Assembly: GCF_019925205.1 (NCBI RefSeq)
Contig: NC_083566.1
Location: 23,622,001-23,686,000 of the forward strand
Reading direction: 5' to 3'
DNA from: Metopolophium dirhodum
Lineage: Eukaryota > Arthropoda > Insecta > Hemiptera > Aphididae
DNA length: 64,000 bases
Positions 61,535 through 64,000 of this stretch are shown in pieces. Position 1 is the stretch's first letter, and the number at the start of each line of letters is the position of its first letter. The notes beneath the pieces were generated by a model. That model saw only the letters and a list, made by a program, of their open reading frames with translations, was not told the DNA's origin and did not search any database. Position numbers and translations under genes: made by a program.

Positions 61535-63005
61535 TGAATTAGGTTGTATCGGTTAAATCTGTAAAATAAAAAAACAGTGAAATTTGTGATAACATTCGAA
61601 GGAATACAATGATTGTTTTGTTCCAAAGTTATGAATAAAAAACAATTTATAAAAAAAAGTGGGAAATGCTTTGATGTACATTAGGCGTTTAGAGAGTCAC
61701 TGTATGGATGTGAAATTTTAATGAAATAATCATTGTATATGAAAAACGATACTGAGCTAATTTGATTTTCAAGTAATCATGTTAAGTTTTTTACCTATAC
61801 ATTTTGATAAAAATATGTATGCTCGTTCAAGAATCTTGACAATTTGAAAAAAAAACATTCCTCATTAGTTGTAATTATGCCAATTAAAAAATATCGAAAA
61901 TACATTGGAATATAATGTATAGGTAACCTATGCGATTCGTTTTTGACCAAAAAAAAAAATTAAACTTGCAATATAAACTAATAGTTTTATAAATAAATGA
62001 TAAAATCGCCTTAGATATATAGAGTTCGGCATAATATCATCTCCGTTCTGAATCGTTTTTCGTAGTAAATAATTTATCATTGAATTTAAATTTAACATAT
62101 CCATTACAAAGACCTACCCAATGACAAGGTTAAGAGGAAAACTACTATACAGCAGATTGTTCCCAAGTATTTTTTTTCGAATTAAAATAAAATACCGAAA
62201 ATTGTTTGAGATAAATCGTTATTGTATGTTTGAAAATACAATTTCGTAAAGATGTTAAATTTGAACTCTATTTTAATGTATTATAAAACTAACGTACCTT
62301 ATCTGCACTCACAAATAGTTTTCCATGTAATAAAAACGTATTGTTAAGAAATCGTGTTCATTACTCTTTGAATATACTTTTCAAAATGACCAAGAATCGA
62401 ATCGACAAATTCGGTAGCTGATTTTATGGCTTCCGCAGTTAATTGATGAAGTACTTATGGTTAATATTTAATTTTGAATCCATATTAAAATAAATCAATA
62501 GTATTAATAATTTGTTGGTTAATTCGTTTAAATATTAATAAAATAATAACTGTGTGCATTATGAAGGCGGTAAGAAGTATCATTAGTGATATAAATATAG
62601 AAAAATGCATTCAAGTCTATGGAAATAAAATAGAATAGGTAGGTATATAGAGGTAGGAAAATAAGCTAAGGGCCATATAATGACCATCATATCAAAAATT
62701 TAACATTATTTAGTCAATTTGTTTGAAAAAATATGATGGGTAGGTACCTATTATAGTGATCTATATTTACGTGAAGGTCGTACATAAAAAATAACCGACA
62801 ACATAACGCATACATATTTCATATTGAAGACCAAGGTAATAAACTAATAAATAATTATAAATGTATAATATAAGATTATATGTACCAACTCATTTTTTAA
62901 ACATTATTTCTTTTGTGTGTGTTTTATCGGCGTGTATGTATGAATTGTTCCGAGAATGAAAAATTCTACTATCTATATAAATATACGTAGGTATAAATAT
63001 AAATT
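61535..63005. other. AT-rich sequence upstream of the odorant receptor
   Basis: Should include the receptor's promoter and 5' UTR, but no clear TATA/initiator could be chosen. It contains a family C fragment near 61741 and a copy at 62040. No second receptor gene is readable here. Confidence 0.4.
62040..62172 (+). repeat. Dispersed repeat family C, copy 4
   Basis: TCTCCGTTCTGAATCGTTTT, then AACATATCCATTACAAAGAC and ACTACTATACAGCAGATTGT. Same order as the copies at 17023 and 43658. Confidence 0.68.
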
Positions 63006-63245
63006 TATATATTTTTTTTTAATTGAGCTTGAACCCGGCAACTTAGCCAATTAGCTGTTTTTGTTTGTTTGTAGGTTGTTAGTAGGGGGAGGAACGGTTG
63101 AAAACACGTTTTGTATGTGTGGCCAGGATTCGTTGCTAAAAATCCCGGGTGGTCACCCATCCGAGAACTAGCAACGCCGGCCGTTACGTACACTCAGTGC
63201 GTTTCCGCAAGTTTAGTGCACGCACTGCACCACACCAAGCCACTA
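63006..63245 (-). mobile_element. Probable 5S-rRNA-derived SINE (SINE3-like)
   Basis: On the minus strand the sequence CGTTGCTAGTTCTCGGATGG then GTGACCACCCGGG (about 63145-63178) resembles the 3' half of 5S rRNA, including the C-box-like GGATGGGTGACC of its internal polymerase III promoter. Upstream parts (TGGCTTGGTGTGGTGCAGTG) are not canonical 5S, and a non-rRNA tail follows that ends in an A-rich run near 63010-63022. This is the layout of 5S-headed SINEs rather than a real 5S gene. No flanking duplication could be fixed. The short frames on both strands are shadows. Confidence 0.55.
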
Positions 63246-63582
63246 TTTTTTTTGTTTTATTTAATCTGTGGTGTTAGTGTACGAACTCCTCCGTAACGGC
63301 TTTACCGATTATAATGAAAATTGTTTTTGTATATTTGGTAGGTATGACAATGGGTCGTAAAGTATATAAAATATGGTTATTGGCTATAGAAGAAATAAAT
63401 AAATATTAATAAATGATAATAGGTATTTTTTATTTAGTTGCCATTGGTTAATAGGACAGATCAGGTGCAAGCATAATGCTACCGGGGAGGCTGAGTTGCA
63501 CCCAAAAGGAATTGAACAATCGCAATTTTTTTAATTTAAGTAGGCATGAGTAAAACTATCAATTAGATACATTAGGTACATT

Positions 63583-64000
63583 TTAGATTCTGAGCGGAGC
63601 GATGAACGTATTGATTTTACAATGATGTGTGTTTTTTTAATTTTTTTTTTTTTTATTTGTGCCTGTGTACACGATAAGTAGTCGAAAGAAGGATTCGATT
63701 TTCAACTTCAGTATCTTGTTCGACGGGAAAGTGAATCTAGTTGGTGCATTCGGTCAATAGTTTATAAAAGCATGGGCAATACCACATAAAAAATAAAAAT
63801 TAAGGAAAAACGGGAATTATTACGCAAACTCAGGTTTTCACAAAATCGATTTTGGTTTTTTATGTAACTCTAAAACAAGTGACCGTATATACATGAAATT
63901 TCAATGGTTGTTTATATTAGCATTTTCTATACACGATAATATTTTGATTTGTTTTGAACTGTTTACGGATATTTTCAGTTTCGATTATTTTTTTTTATGA
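63583..64000 (+). repeat. Dispersed repeat family A, copy 3, cut by the window end
   Basis: TTTTAGATTCTGAGCGGAGC, GGAAAGTGAATCTAGTTGGT, GTAACTCTAAAACAAGTGAC and CTGTTTACGGATATTTTCAG occur in the same order as in copies 1 and 2. It continues beyond the window. Confidence 0.85.

Noticed and set aside
63111..63245. A functional 5S rRNA gene on the minus strand
   Set aside because: Only the 3' half resembles 5S rRNA; the 5' half differs and there is no terminal T run in the right place.

Overview
The window looks like a piece of aphid (Hemiptera, Aphididae) nuclear genome. It is very AT-rich, is littered with TAGGTACCTACC-type strings, and has small intron-split genes separated by long tracts of decayed transposons. 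The best-supported proteins read as insect ones, and the odorant receptor has the sequence style and exon layout of the aphid receptor expansion. The species call is inference.

Layout. Positions 1-45800 contain no complete gene that I can support. They hold simple repeats (including a TG tract of 131 units), miniature inverted-repeat elements of several superfamilies, a large fold-back element carrying an exon-like insert, a minisatellite with higher-order structure, a tRNA-derived SINE with target-site duplications, a broken hAT transposase gene, a 5'-truncated non-LTR retrotransposon, and several GC-richer islands (around 9.1, 15.2-17.8, 19.2 and 40.7-41.4 kb) that may be promoters or 5' exons of genes I cannot resolve. 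One plausible orphan first coding exon lies at 7467-7532.

The gene-bearing part is 45.8-61.5 kb. A PEX11-family peroxisomal membrane protein gene (minus, 3 coding exons, 234 aa) and a maspardin/SPG21 gene (plus, 7 coding exons, 300 aa) are divergent. Their start codons are 831 bp apart, so they probably share a promoter region. Further right is an apparently intact odorant receptor gene (minus, 6 coding exons, 408 aa) whose introns contain a TE-like fragment and a miniature element with a perfect 9-bp target-site duplication. I assembled all three models by joining exons at splice sites; in each case exon phases are consistent and the total length is a multiple of three.

After the receptor there are only repeats, including a probable 5S-rRNA-derived SINE near 63.1 kb and the third copy of a dispersed repeat family running off the end. 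The genes do not form a pathway: peroxisome proliferation, endosomal/trans-Golgi trafficking and chemosensation are simply neighbours. I found no clearly new biological system. The most interesting items are the fold-back element with an exon-like insert, the internally periodic dispersed repeats, and the set of young-looking insertions with readable target-site duplications.
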